Below, in pieces: positions 33,776 through 43,553 of a stretch of 64,000 bases of DNA; the first letter of the stretch is position 1; each line of letters begins with the position of its first letter. The notes below the pieces were generated by a model. The model saw only the letters and a list, made by a program, of their open reading frames with translations. It made no database searches and was not told the origin of the DNA. Position numbers and translations under genes: made by a program. Source of the stretch: Roseomonas sp. OT10 (lineage in GTDB: Bacteria > Pseudomonadota > Alphaproteobacteria > Acetobacterales > Acetobacteraceae). The stretch lies in the NCBI RefSeq assembly GCF_020991085.1, contig NZ_CP087719.1:1384001-1448000 (forward strand), given 5' to 3'.

Positions 33776-36700
33776 GTGAGCCGGATGAATCAAGATTCTG
33801 GGCGGGGCGGCGGGCGGGCCCGACGAGCTCCCGTGGCCATCATCGGAGCCGCCTGCCGCTTCCCCGGCGCGCCCGACCTGGCGGCCTACTGGGATCTGTT
33901 GCTGGCCGGGCGCGACGTGGTGTCCACCCTCCCGCAGGACCGCTTCTCCCAGCGCCTGTTCCACCACCCCCGGCGGGGTGAGCCGGGCCGCTCCTACACC
34001 TTCGCGGCGGGGCATCTGGGCGACGTGGCGGGCTTCGACGCCACGGCCTTCGGACTCAGCCCGCGCGAGGCCGCCGAGGCCGATCCGCAGCAGCGCCTCC
34101 TGCTGGAGGTGACGGCGGAGGCGATCGAGGATTCAGGCTGCCGCCCCTCCGCTCTGGCGGGGCGGGAGATCGGCGTCTGGATCGGCGGCTCCTCGACCGA
34201 TTACGGCGAGCTGCGGCTCTCCGACCCTGCCGGGGCGGACCGGTACTTCATGACGGGGAACACCCTGTCGATCCTGGCCAACCGGCTGACCAACGTCTTC
34301 GACCTGCGCGGCCCCGGGCAGACCGTGGACACCGCCTGCTCCTCCTCGCTGGTCGCGCTGCACCATGCCATGGAGTCGCTGGAGCGTGGCGAGGTGGAGG
34401 CGGCGGTGGTGGGCGGCGTGCAGCTGCTGCTCTCGCCCTATGCCTTCGCCGGCTTCTCCAGGGCATCGATGCTCTCGCCCACCGGCCGCTGCCGCTTCCT
34501 CGACGCCGGCGCGGATGGCTATGTCCGGGCGGAAGGGGCGGGGGTCGTCCTGCTCAAGCCGCTCGCGGCGGCGCTGGCGGATGGCGATCCGGTGCGCGCC
34601 GTGCTGATCGGCAGCGGCGTGAACAGCGCGGGCCGCACCATCGGCCTCTCCCTGCCGAACCTGGAGGCGCAGGCCGCACTGATGGCCCGGGTGCTGGAGC
34701 GAAGCGGCATCCCGGCGCGCCGCGTCGCCTATTTCGAGGCGCATGGCACGGGCACCCAGGTGGGCGACCCCGTCGAGGTCAGCGCGATCGGGCAGGTCCT
34801 GGGCCGGGGCCGGCGCAAGCCGCTGCCGGTCGGCTCGGCCAAGACCAATATCGGGCATACCGAGCCCGCCTCGGGGATGGCGGGGCTGCTGAAGGCGATG
34901 CTGGTGCTGCAGCACGGGACCATCCCGCCCAGCCTGCATTTCGAGACGCCCAACCCGCATGTCGACCTGGCGGCGCTGAACCTGCGCGTGCCGCTCCGGC
35001 CCGAGCCGCTCTCCCAGGGCGGCGCCGCGTCGCCGGCCCCGGTGGTGGGGGTCAACTCCTTCGGCTTCGGCGGCACCAACGCCACGGCCCTGCTGACGGC
35101 CGCCCCTGCGGCCGCCATCCCCGCCCGTGCGCCGGCGCACGAGCCGGCAGCCGCGCTACCGCCGCTGCTGCTTTCCACCCGTTCCCCCGCCGCCCTGCCG
35201 CTGCTCGCCGCCCGCTGGCGCGAGCGGCTGGAGGGCACGACGCAGGCCCGGTTGCCGGCGCTGCTGCGCGGCGCCGCGCGCCATCGCGACCTGGGCCCGC
35301 ACCGTCTGGTCGTGCGCGGGAACGAGGCGCCGGTCCTGGCGGCGGCGCTGGCCGACTGGGCCGCCGGGCGCAAGCCGGGCGGGGTCACGGAGGGCCAGGC
35401 CGGGCCGGCGGGCGGGATCGCCTTCGTCTTCTCGGGCAATGGCGCGCAGTACCCGGGCATGGCCCAGGCGGCGCTCGCAAGCCATGCCGGCTTCCGCGCC
35501 GGGGTGGAGGAGGCGGATGCCGCGCTGGCGCCGCTGCTGGGCTGGTCCCCCGCTGCGCGCCTCGCCGACGGGGTGGAGGAGGAAGCGCTGGCGGCGACGG
35601 ACGTCGCCCAGCCGCTTCTCTTCGCGGTGCAGGCCGGGCTGCTGCGCGGGCTGGCGGCCGAGGGGCTGGTGCCGGACCTCGTGCTCGGCCACTCGGTGGG
35701 CGAGGTGGCGGCGGCGCTGGCGGCCGGGCTGCTGGACATGGCGCAGGCGGCACGCCTGGTCGTGGCGCGCTCCGCCGCCCAGCACGCCACCCGGGGCCGG
35801 GGCCGCATGGCGGCGCTCGCCTGCTCGGCCGAGGCGATGGAACCGCTGCTGGCCGCCTGCGGCCCCGGGCTGGAGATCGCCGCCCGCAACGCCCCGCGCG
35901 CCGTCACCATCGCCGGCCCGGCCGAGGCGATCGCGCGGCTTGCCGCGCAGGCGAAGGCGCAGCGGCTGCACTGCGTCGAGCTCGATCTCGACTACGCCTT
36001 CCACTCCGCCGCCATGGACCCGGTGCGGGCCGCCCTGCTGCGCTCGCTGGAGGGGCTGGCGCCCCGCCGCGGCCGGATCCCCTTCCTCTCGACCGTGCAC
36101 GGTGCGCCGGTGGGGGAGCCGGACGCGGAATACTGGTGGCGCAACCTGCGCGACCCGGTGCGCTTCGCCGACGGGGTCGCGCTGGCGCTGGAACGGGGGG
36201 CGCGGCTTTTCGTCGAGATCGGCCCGAACCCCGTCCTGCAATCCTACCTGCGGGAGACGACGCGCGAGGCCCGTGCGGTCGTCCTGCCGGGCCTGTCGAA
36301 GCGCGACCGACCCGAGGCGGGCGATCCGGTGGCCGCCATCGCCGACCGTGCCGCGGCGCGCGGCGCCGACCCCCGCAACGGCCCGGCCTATGCGGGGCCG
36401 GCGGCACGGGACCTGCCGCTGACCCCCTTCGCCCGGGAGCGGCACTGGCTGGCCCGCAGCTCGGAGGACAACCGGCTCCACGACCCGCATCACGACCACC
36501 CGCTGCTGGGGATGCGCCGCTCCGCCGAGGCCGGCCCCTGGACGCGCGACCTGGACACGGTGCTGGAGCCCTGGCTGGCCGACCACCGGCTGGGCGGGGA
36601 GGCGGTGCTGCCGGCCGCCGCCATGCTGGAGATGGCGCTGGCCGCCGCCGCCTGGCGCTTCCCGGAGGCGCCGGTCCTGGAGGTCGCCGCCTTCCAGATC

Positions 36701-39700
36701 CTGCGGCCCATGCCGCTGTCGGAGGCGGAGACGCGGCAGGTTCGCGTGCGCCTGTCGGATGAGGGCGCCCTGACCCTGGAGAGCCGGCGCCGCCTCGCCG
36801 AGGAGGGCTGGACCCTGCACGCCCGGGGGCGGGTGGGGGAGGCGAGCCTCTCCGCCCTGTCGGCAGGGCCGGCCGCGCCGCTGGCCGAGCCGCGCCGGAT
36901 GGAGGGCGCGGCGGTGACCGCGCTGGCGGCGCGGCTGGGGCTGGACTACGGCCCCGCCTTCCGGCCGCTGCGGGAGGTGCAGGCGGATTTCGGCCGGGCC
37001 CGTGCCAGCCTGGTGCTGCCTGAGGCCGCGCCGCCGGATGCCGCCTTCCTGCTGCACCCGGTCCGCCTGGACGGGGCGTTGCAGGCCCTGATCGCGCTGC
37101 TGGCCCCCGCCATGCCGGACCTGTCGGGGCGGGGGGCGGCGGTTCCGGAGGCGCTGCTCCCGGTCCGGGTGGAGCGGCTGGTCTGGCGCCGCGGCGCCGC
37201 GCCGGCGGCCATCGCGGAGCTGGCGCTGCTGCGCGCCGGGGAGCGTTCGGCCGCGGCCCGGCTGCTGCTCCGCGACGCGCAGGGCCAGGCCGTCGCGCTG
37301 ATCGAGGAGGCGGCGCTGCAGCGGGTGCGGCTCGGCCTGGGGACCGCGGCCGAGCCCATGGTCTTCCGCATGGAGGATCTGCCCACCACCGATCCCGCGC
37401 TGCCGCCGCCCGCCCCGGCGCTCGACGCCGCGCTGACCGCCGCGCGGCAGGCGGAGGAGGCGCTGGACCTGTCCGAGACGGCGCTGCTGCTGGAGGGCTG
37501 GGCCGGCGCCGTGGCCCATGCGGCGCTTGCCACCGGGGTGTCGCGCCGCGCCCTGCCGCAGCCATCCCCGCAGCCATCCCCGCGGCCATCCCCCCTGGCG
37601 GACGCCCTGCTGCGGGCGCTGGAGGAGGATGGGCTGGCGGCGAACGACCCGGAGGACGGGCTGCGCCCCCTGCCGGAATCGGTCCTGCCGCCGGCCGAGG
37701 ACATCTGGCGCTCCGTCCTGGCCGAGCAGCCCTCCATGGCGCATGACCTCGCCTGGCTCGCCCTGGCGGCGGAACGCCTGCCGCTCGCCCTGGCGGGCGA
37801 GGGCGCCGCGCTGCCCATGCCGGAGGAGGCCGCCGGCCCCGACCGGCTGGCGGAGGTGGTGGTGGCCGCCGCCGGGGCCCTGGCCGCCGCCTGGCCGGCG
37901 GGCCGGCCGCTGCGCGTGCTGGATCTGGGCAGCGCGGCACTGAGCCGCCGCCTGGCCGAGGCGCTGGGCGCCACCGGCCGCAGGGTGTTGCACCACGTGG
38001 CCGGGGAGGGGCGGGTGCTGCCCGGCGCCCGCGGGCTGGTGGAGCGGCTGCCCCTGGCCTGGGATCCGGAATCCGGGACACCTTGCCCGGTTGCGGCCGA
38101 TCTGGTGGTGGGCGTCGGCGCCGCCGCGCGCGGCCGGCTGGGCACGGCCCTGCTGCCCGGCCTCGCCGCGGCGCTGGCGGAAGGCGGCACGCTGCTGCTG
38201 GCGGAGCCGCTGCCGGGCCGCGTGCTGGATCTCGCGCTCGGCCAGGACCCATCCTGGTGGAGCGGCCGCCCGCTGCCGGGGGCCGCGGCCTGGCGCGATG
38301 CCCTGGCCGCCGACGGCTGGCTGCAGGGGCTGGCCGAGCCGCTGCGGGCGGCACCCTGGCCGGCCCTGTTGCTCTCCGCCCGGCGGCCGGTGGAACCCGC
38401 CCGCCTGGCCGCGACGGCACCGGCTCCCGCCGGACCCTTGCCGCCCATGCTGCTGGTCGCCGACAGCGCGGCCCGCCCGCTGGCGGAGGCCCTGGCCCAG
38501 GCGCTGGCCGCTCTGCCGCAGCCCGCCCAGCTCGGCCTCACGCGGCTGGAGGATGCCGCGAACCTGCCGCCGCGCCGGCTGCGCGGGGCGCTAGTGGTGG
38601 CGCTGGCGGGATCGGCTGCGGAGGCGTTGCCGACCGCCCTCGCCGGGCTGGTCGCGCTGGCGCAGGTGGCCCAGGGCGCCGCCGCCCGCTTCGCCGTCGT
38701 CACCCAGGGCGACGACACCCACCCGCCGGCCGAGGCGGTGCGGGCGCTCTGCCGCGTGCTGGCCAACGAGATGCCGGATCTGGCGCCGCGCCGGCTGCTG
38801 GTGGATGCCGCCCTGGCCCCGGCCGCCGCCGCCGCGCGGCTGCTGCCGGAACTGCTGTCGCCCGGCGCGGAGCCGGAGGCGCTGCTGGCGCAGGCGACGC
38901 GACGCGCCCCGCGCCTGCGCCCCGGCGCTGCCGAGCCCGACCGCCCGCGGGGGCCGGCGCGGCTGGTCGTGCGGCAGCCGGGCCAGCTCGGCAGCCTGGG
39001 CTGGGAGACGCTGCCCACCGCGCCCGACCTCGCCACCGGCGAGGTGCTGGTGCGGGTGGAGGCCGCGGGGCTGAACTTCCGCGACCTGATGTGGGCGCAG
39101 GGCCTGTTGCCGGAGGAGATCCTGCAGGGCGGCTTCGCCGGCGCCGGGCTGGGCATGGAGTTCGCCGGCACGGTCGAGGCGGTGGGGCCCGGCGTGGGGC
39201 TTCGGCAGGGGCTGCGGGTCTTCGGCTTTGCCCCCCGCGCGCTCGCCAGCCGGGCGGTGACCCGGGTGGAGGCGATCGCGCCGATCCCGGAGGGGATGGG
39301 CTTCGCCGCCGCCGCGACGGTGCCGGTGGCGTTCCTCACCGCCGCCCATGCGCTGGAAGGCTGCGCCCGCCTCGCCCCGGGCGAGCGCGTGCTGGTGCAT
39401 GGCGGCGCCGGGGCGGTCGGACTGGCCGCGCTGCAGATCGCGCAGGAAGCGGGGGCGCGGGTGGCGATGACCGCCGGCACACCGGCCAAGCGCGCCTTCC
39501 TGCGTGCCGCCGGGGCGGAGCTGGTGCTGGACAGCCGCGATCCCGGCTTCGCCGATGCGCTGCGCCTGCACTGGCCCGACGGCGTGGACGTGGTGGTGAA
39601 CAGCCTGGCCGGCGACGCGATGGAGCGCTCCCTCGCGCTGCTGCGTCCCTGGGGCCGGTTCATCGAGCTGGGCAAGCGCGACTATGCCGAGGATCGCCGC

Positions 39701-41098
39701 ATCGCGCTGCGGCCGATGCGCCGCAACATCAGCTATTTCGGCGTGGACGTGGACCAGCTTCCCGCCGCCCGCCCGGCGGAGGCGGCGCGGCTGCTGGACG
39801 GGCTGCGCGCCCGGCTGGCGGTCGGCACGCTGCGCCCGCTGCCGCGCAGCGTCGTCCCCGCGGCCCGGGTGGAGGACGCCTTCCGCACGCTCCAGGCCAG
39901 CGCGCATATCGGCAAGCTGGTGATCCGCCCGCCGCATCAGGCGGCGCCTGCCGCGCCGTCCTGGGTCCCCCCCGCCGGCACGGTGCTGGTCACCGGCGGC
40001 ACGGCGGGCTTCGGGCTGGAATGCGCGAAGTGGCTGGCGGCGCGCGGCGTGCGGCGGCTGGCGCTGCTCTCCCGCCGCGGCCCGGCCACGCCGGAGGCCG
40101 CGGCCGCGCTGCGGGCGCTGGCGGCGCTGGGGGCACGGGCCACGGCCCATGCGTGCGACGCCGCGGATGCGGAGGCGCTGGGCGCGGTGCTGACGGCGCT
40201 GCGGGCGGAGGGGCCGATCGGCGGCGTGGTGCATGCGGCCGCGGTCTTCGACGATGGCGGGGTGGCGACGCTGGACGCCTCCCGCTTCGCGCGGGTGCTG
40301 GCGCCGAAGCTGCTGGCGGCGGAGCACCTGGACCGGCTGACGCGGGCGGACCAGCCGGCGCTGTTCCTCCTCTTCTCCTCGGCCACCACGCCGCTCGGCA
40401 ATCCGGGGCAGGGGAACTACGTCGCGGCCAATGCCGCGCTGGAGGCGCTGGCGCGGCGGCGGCGGGCGGGCGGGCTGCCGGCCCTGGCCGTGGGCTGGGG
40501 CCCGATCGCCGATGCGGGCGTCCTGGCGCGCGAGACGGGGGTGGCGGAGACCCTCTCCCGCCGCCTGGGCGTGGAGCCGATGGCGGCGGGCGAGGCGCTC
40601 GACGCCCTCCCGGCGCTGCTCGGCTCCGGGGCGCCGGTGGCGTACCTGGCGCGGCTGGGCTGGGGCCGGCTCGGCGCCGCCCTGCCGGTGCTGCGCGAGC
40701 CCGCCTTCGCCACGGTGCGGGAGGCGGCCGGGACGGCCGGGGACGTGGACGACATGCGCGCGCACCTGCTGGAGCTGCCGCCCGAGGAGGGCAAGGCGCT
40801 GCTGCTGCGCATCGCGGCCGAGGAGCTGGCCCGCATCCTGCGCCTGCCCGCCGATGCGATCCCCGCCGATGCCCCCGTGGCGCGGCTGGGGCTGGACAGC
40901 CTGGGCGGGCTGGAGCTGCGCGGCGCGCTGGAGCAGCGGCTCGGCCTCTCCGTGCCGCTCGCCGCCGTGACGGAGGATCTGACCCTGGCCGGGCTCGCGG
41001 CGCGGGTGGTGGAGGGGCTGCACGGCGAGCGCGGCGAGGAGGCGCAGGTCGCGGTGCTGCTGCAGCACTTCGAGCCGACGCGGGAGGCGGCGGAGTGA
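33776..41098 (+). CDS. fully reducing type I PKS/FAS-like megasynthase (RkpA-like)
   Basis: 2440 residues if the GTG at 33776 is used (ATG 33785 is the alternative; no clear ribosome binding site for either). Domains in order: KS 15-440 with Cys188 (TACSSS), His323 and His361; AT about 540-830 with Ser640 in GHSVGE and a YAFHS motif pointing to malonyl; DH about 905-1190 with His937 (HxxxGxxxxP) and Asp1099 (DxxxQ); a degenerate methyltransferase-like region about 1350-1540; ER about 1728-2055 with NADPH loop HGGAGAVG; KR about 2065-2270 with Ser2202/Tyr2215; ACP with Ser2375 in GLDSLG. No thioesterase. All six catalytic domains look active, so it should build a saturated chain from malonyl units, like an animal fatty acid synthase, and leave it on the ACP for the next enzyme. 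Confidence 0.93.
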   Translation: MSRMNQDSGRGGGRARRAPVAIIGAACRFPGAPDLAAYWDLLLAGRDVVSTLPQDRFSQRLFHHPRRGEPGRSYTFAAGHLGDVAGFDATAFGLSPREAAEADPQQRLLLEVTAEAIEDSGCRPSALAGREIGVWIGGSSTDYGELRLSDPAGADRYFMTGNTLSILANRLTNVFDLRGPGQTVDTACSSSLVALHHAMESLERGEVEAAVVGGVQLLLSPYAFAGFSRASMLSPTGRCRFLDAGADGYVRAEGAGVVLLKPLAAALADGDPVRAVLIGSGVNSAGRTIGLSLPNLEAQAALMARVLERSGIPARRVAYFEAHGTGTQVGDPVEVSAIGQVLGRGRRKPLPVGSAKTNIGHTEPASGMAGLLKAMLVLQHGTIPPSLHFETPNPHVDLAALNLRVPLRPEPLSQGGAASPAPVVGVNSFGFGGTNATALLTAAPAAAIPARAPAHEPAAALPPLLLSTRSPAALPLLAARWRERLEGTTQARLPALLRGAARHRDLGPHRLVVRGNEAPVLAAALADWAAGRKPGGVTEGQAGPAGGIAFVFSGNGAQYPGMAQAALASHAGFRAGVEEADAALAPLLGWSPAARLADGVEEEALAATDVAQPLLFAVQAGLLRGLAAEGLVPDLVLGHSVGEVAAALAAGLLDMAQAARLVVARSAAQHATRGRGRMAALACSAEAMEPLLAACGPGLEIAARNAPRAVTIAGPAEAIARLAAQAKAQRLHCVELDLDYAFHSAAMDPVRAALLRSLEGLAPRRGRIPFLSTVHGAPVGEPDAEYWWRNLRDPVRFADGVALALERGARLFVEIGPNPVLQSYLRETTREARAVVLPGLSKRDRPEAGDPVAAIADRAAARGADPRNGPAYAGPAARDLPLTPFARERHWLARSSEDNRLHDPHHDHPLLGMRRSAEAGPWTRDLDTVLEPWLADHRLGGEAVLPAAAMLEMALAAAAWRFPEAPVLEVAAFQILRPMPLSEAETRQVRVRLSDEGALTLESRRRLAEEGWTLHARGRVGEASLSALSAGPAAPLAEPRRMEGAAVTALAARLGLDYGPAFRPLREVQADFGRARASLVLPEAAPPDAAFLLHPVRLDGALQALIALLAPAMPDLSGRGAAVPEALLPVRVERLVWRRGAAPAAIAELALLRAGERSAAARLLLRDAQGQAVALIEEAALQRVRLGLGTAAEPMVFRMEDLPTTDPALPPPAPALDAALTAARQAEEALDLSETALLLEGWAGAVAHAALATGVSRRALPQPSPQPSPRPSPLADALLRALEEDGLAANDPEDGLRPLPESVLPPAEDIWRSVLAEQPSMAHDLAWLALAAERLPLALAGEGAALPMPEEAAGPDRLAEVVVAAAGALAAAWPAGRPLRVLDLGSAALSRRLAEALGATGRRVLHHVAGEGRVLPGARGLVERLPLAWDPESGTPCPVAADLVVGVGAAARGRLGTALLPGLAAALAEGGTLLLAEPLPGRVLDLALGQDPSWWSGRPLPGAAAWRDALAADGWLQGLAEPLRAAPWPALLLSARRPVEPARLAATAPAPAGPLPPMLLVADSAARPLAEALAQALAALPQPAQLGLTRLEDAANLPPRRLRGALVVALAGSAAEALPTALAGLVALAQVAQGAAARFAVVTQGDDTHPPAEAVRALCRVLANEMPDLAPRRLLVDAALAPAAAAARLLPELLSPGAEPEALLAQATRRAPRLRPGAAEPDRPRGPARLVVRQPGQLGSLGWETLPTAPDLATGEVLVRVEAAGLNFRDLMWAQGLLPEEILQGGFAGAGLGMEFAGTVEAVGPGVGLRQGLRVFGFAPRALASRAVTRVEAIAPIPEGMGFAAAATVPVAFLTAAHALEGCARLAPGERVLVHGGAGAVGLAALQIAQEAGARVAMTAGTPAKRAFLRAAGAELVLDSRDPGFADALRLHWPDGVDVVVNSLAGDAMERSLALLRPWGRFIELGKRDYAEDRRIALRPMRRNISYFGVDVDQLPAARPAEAARLLDGLRARLAVGTLRPLPRSVVPAARVEDAFRTLQASAHIGKLVIRPPHQAAPAAPSWVPPAGTVLVTGGTAGFGLECAKWLAARGVRRLALLSRRGPATPEAAAALRALAALGARATAHACDAADAEALGAVLTALRAEGPIGGVVHAAAVFDDGGVATLDASRFARVLAPKLLAAEHLDRLTRADQPALFLLFSSATTPLGNPGQGNYVAANAALEALARRRRAGGLPALAVGWGPIADAGVLARETGVAETLSRRLGVEPMAAGEALDALPALLGSGAPVAYLARLGWGRLGAALPVLREPAFATVREAAGTAGDVDDMRAHLLELPPEEGKALLLRIAAEELARILRLPADAIPADAPVARLGLDSLGGLELRGALEQRLGLSVPLAAVTEDLTLAGLAARVVEGLHGERGEEAQVAVLLQHFEPTREAAE
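37556..37591 (+). repeat. 12-bp tandem repeat, three units, inside the megasynthase
   Basis: Two identical units and one with a single change (unit CCGCAGCCATCC). They encode a PQPSPQPSPRPSP linker between the dehydratase and the pseudo-methyltransferase region. A multiple of three, so copy number changes would only change linker length. Confidence 0.8.
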
Positions 41099-42414
41099 CC
41101 GGCGGCTTCGGCCTTTCCGCGGGCGCCCGGCTGGCGCTGCTGCAGCGCCTCGCCAAGCGGCGGGCCCGGCAGGATGACGGGCCGGAGGCGGCGGGGCGGC
41201 GCGGCTTCTCCGACCTGCCGGGCATGCGCGACTTCGCGCTGCTGCAGACGGCGGTGGAGACGCTGTCGCTGGAGAACCCCTTCTTCCGGCCGCACGACGC
41301 CGTGGCGGGCGGCACCACGGAGATCGGCGGGCGGCGCTACGTCAACTTCTCCTCCTACAACTACCTCGGCCTGAACGGCGATCCGCGCGTGGCGGCGGCG
41401 GCCAAGGCGGCGATCGACCGGTACGGCGTCTCCGCCTCCGCCAGCCGCTTGGTCTCCGGCGAGCGGCCGGTGCATGCGACGCTGGAGCGCGCCCTGGCGG
41501 AGAACTACGGCACCGAGGACGCGCTCTGCATGGTCTCGGGCCATGCCACCAACGTCACGCTGATCGGCCACCTGATGGGGTCGCGCGACGTGATCGTGCA
41601 CGACGCCGCCATCCACAATTCCTGCACGGAGGGCGCGCGCCTCTCCGGCGCGCGGCGCATCCCCTTCGCCCACAACGACGCGGCGGCGGCGGAGCGCGAG
41701 CTGGCGGCGGCGCGGCGCGGCGCGCGGCGGGCGCTGCTGGTGATCGAGGGCCACTATTCCATGGACGGCGACCTGCCCGACCTCGCCCGCTTCGTGGCGA
41801 TGGCGCGGCAGCACGACGCCTGGCTGATGGTCGACGAGGCGCATTCGCTCGGCGTGCTCGGTCCCACCGGACGCGGCATCTTCGAGGAGCAGGGCGTCGA
41901 TCCGGCGGGGGTCGACATCTGGATGGGCACGCTGTCCAAGACGCTCTCGGCCTGCGGCGGCTTCATCGCGGCGCAGCGCGACCTGATCGAGTGGCTGCGC
42001 CACACCGCGCCGGGCTTCGTCTACTCCGTTGGGCTGCCGCCGGCCCTGGCCGCCGCCGCGCTGGAATCCCTGGCCGTCATGCAGGCCGAACCCTGGCGGG
42101 TGGCGCGGCTGCGGCACAATGCCCGCCACTTCCGGGACCGGCTGCGCGACCTCGGCCTCGACACCGGGACCTCCGCCGGCTGCGCCATCGTGCCGGTGAT
42201 CACCGGCTCCTCGGTCCGGGCGGCACGCCTCTCGGCGGCGCTCTTCGCGCGCGGGGTGAACGTCCAGCCGATCGTCTTCCCCGCCGTGCCGGAACAGGCG
42301 GCGCGGCTACGCTTCTTCCTGAGCGCCGAGCATGAGGAGCCGCAGCTCGACGCGGCGGCCGAGGCGGTGGCCGAGGCCCTCGCGGGGCTGGCGCCGCTGG
42401 ACCTGGGGCGGTGA
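41095..42414 (+). CDS. alpha-oxoamine synthase (AONS/KBL/SPT family, RkpG-like)
   Basis: 439 residues, PLP fold type I. NFSSYNYLGLNGDPRVAAAA, SASRLVSGERPVHATLE, VDEAHSLGVLGPTGRG and GTLSKTLSACGGFIA with Schiff-base Lys282. Family members condense an amino acid with an acyl thioester, losing CO2, to give an aminoketone: glycine in KBL, alanine in BioF, serine in serine palmitoyltransferase. About 80 residues precede the core, more than in BioF, perhaps for docking to the megasynthase. GTG start overlaps the megasynthase stop (GTGA), so the two are translated together. I infer off-loading of the ACP-bound chain as its job; no biotin genes are near. Confidence 0.93.
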   Translation: MTGGFGLSAGARLALLQRLAKRRARQDDGPEAAGRRGFSDLPGMRDFALLQTAVETLSLENPFFRPHDAVAGGTTEIGGRRYVNFSSYNYLGLNGDPRVAAAAKAAIDRYGVSASASRLVSGERPVHATLERALAENYGTEDALCMVSGHATNVTLIGHLMGSRDVIVHDAAIHNSCTEGARLSGARRIPFAHNDAAAAERELAAARRGARRALLVIEGHYSMDGDLPDLARFVAMARQHDAWLMVDEAHSLGVLGPTGRGIFEEQGVDPAGVDIWMGTLSKTLSACGGFIAAQRDLIEWLRHTAPGFVYSVGLPPALAAAALESLAVMQAEPWRVARLRHNARHFRDRLRDLGLDTGTSAGCAIVPVITGSSVRAARLSAALFARGVNVQPIVFPAVPEQAARLRFFLSAEHEEPQLDAAAEAVAEALAGLAPLDLGR

Positions 42415-43553
42415 GCACGATCGCCGCCGCCCCGACCGTGGCCGAGGTCGCCGACGAGGCGGCGGCGGACGCCTGGCTCCGCCTGCCGGCCCTGCTGGGC
42501 GGGGAGGCGGCGGGCTGGTCGGTGCCGCTGCTGGCCGAGCAGCGACGCACCTTCGATCCCGGCTTCAACCCCGCCCTGGCGGAATGGCGGATCGCGCGGT
42601 TCCTGGCCCTGCGCGACGGGCGGCCGGTCGGGCGGATCGCCGCTGCGCTGCCGCGCGACGGCTCCACCGGCGGGGTCGGGCATTGCGGCTTCCTGGCGCT
42701 GGAGCACGATCCGGCCGTGCTGGCGGCGCTGCTGGATGCGGCCTCGGCCCGGTTGCGCGGCTGGGGGGCGTCGCGGCTCCGCGGGCCGCTCTCCTGGTCG
42801 ATCAACCACGAGGTCGGCGCCCAGGTGGCGGGCTTCGGGGCGCCGCCCATGCTGCGCATGCCGCGCAACCCGGGCTGGCTGCCGCCGATGCTGGAAGCGG
42901 CCGGGCTGCGGCCGGAGAAGGACGTGCTGGCCTGCACCCTGGATCTCGCCGGGGAGCGCCATTCCGCCCGCTTCGCGCCGCTGCTGGCCCGCTGGCCGGG
43001 GCGGGACGGGCTGCGCGTGCGGCCCCTGCGCCGGAGGCGCCTGGCGACGGAGGTGGCGCTGCTGCGCGACCTCTACAACGATGCCTGGGCCGGGAACTGG
43101 GGCGCGCAGCCGGTCAGCGCCGCGGAGGCGGGGGTGATGCGCCGCCTCCTCGCGCCCCTGCTGCTGGCGGGGCGGGTGCTCTTCGCCGAATGGCGGGGCG
43201 AGGCGATCGGCCTCTGCGCCGTGGTGCCGAACATCGAGGAGGCGACGGCGCGGCTGGACGGGCGGCTCGCTCCCTTCGGCTGGGCGCGGATGCTGCCGGC
43301 GCTGGCCGGGCGCACCACCTCGGGGCGGCTGCCGCTGCTGGGCGTGCGCCGCGCCTTCCGGGGCGGGGCGGTCTCGGCCATGGCGGTGGGCGCGATGCTC
43401 TCGGGCGCCATCGCGCTGGCGCGGCGGCGCGGCTGGGCGCGGCTGGAGGTGTCCTGGATCCTGGAAGACAACGCCGCCATGCTGGCCGCCATGGCGCGGC
43501 TTCCCGCGCCGGAGACGGGGCGCTGGCGGATCTACGGGGCGGCGCTGGCATGA
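42411..43553 (+). CDS. GNAT-superfamily N-acyltransferase-like protein
   Basis: 380 residues. A GNAT fold is suggested by the C-terminal half (EVALLRDLYNDAWAGNWG, LFAEWRGEAIGLCAVVPNIEEA, VSAMAVGAMLSGAIALARRRG, LEVSWILEDNAAM) and an N-terminal FNPALAEWRIARFLALRDG with GRIAAA. It resembles the large YghO-like GNAT proteins that accompany oxoamine synthases in lipid loci, but the match is by eye. Could acylate or acetylate the amino group made by the preceding enzyme, which is inference. GTG start overlaps the previous stop (GTGA). Confidence 0.75.
   Translation: MSTIAAAPTVAEVADEAAADAWLRLPALLGGEAAGWSVPLLAEQRRTFDPGFNPALAEWRIARFLALRDGRPVGRIAAALPRDGSTGGVGHCGFLALEHDPAVLAALLDAASARLRGWGASRLRGPLSWSINHEVGAQVAGFGAPPMLRMPRNPGWLPPMLEAAGLRPEKDVLACTLDLAGERHSARFAPLLARWPGRDGLRVRPLRRRRLATEVALLRDLYNDAWAGNWGAQPVSAAEAGVMRRLLAPLLLAGRVLFAEWRGEAIGLCAVVPNIEEATARLDGRLAPFGWARMLPALAGRTTSGRLPLLGVRRAFRGGAVSAMAVGAMLSGAIALARRRGWARLEVSWILEDNAAMLAAMARLPAPETGRWRIYGAALA

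Noticed and set aside
41095-42414. Biotin synthesis gene bioF
   Set aside because: Alpha-oxoamine synthases look alike, but there are no bioA/B/D genes, the N-terminus is longer, and the gene is translationally coupled to the megasynthase.
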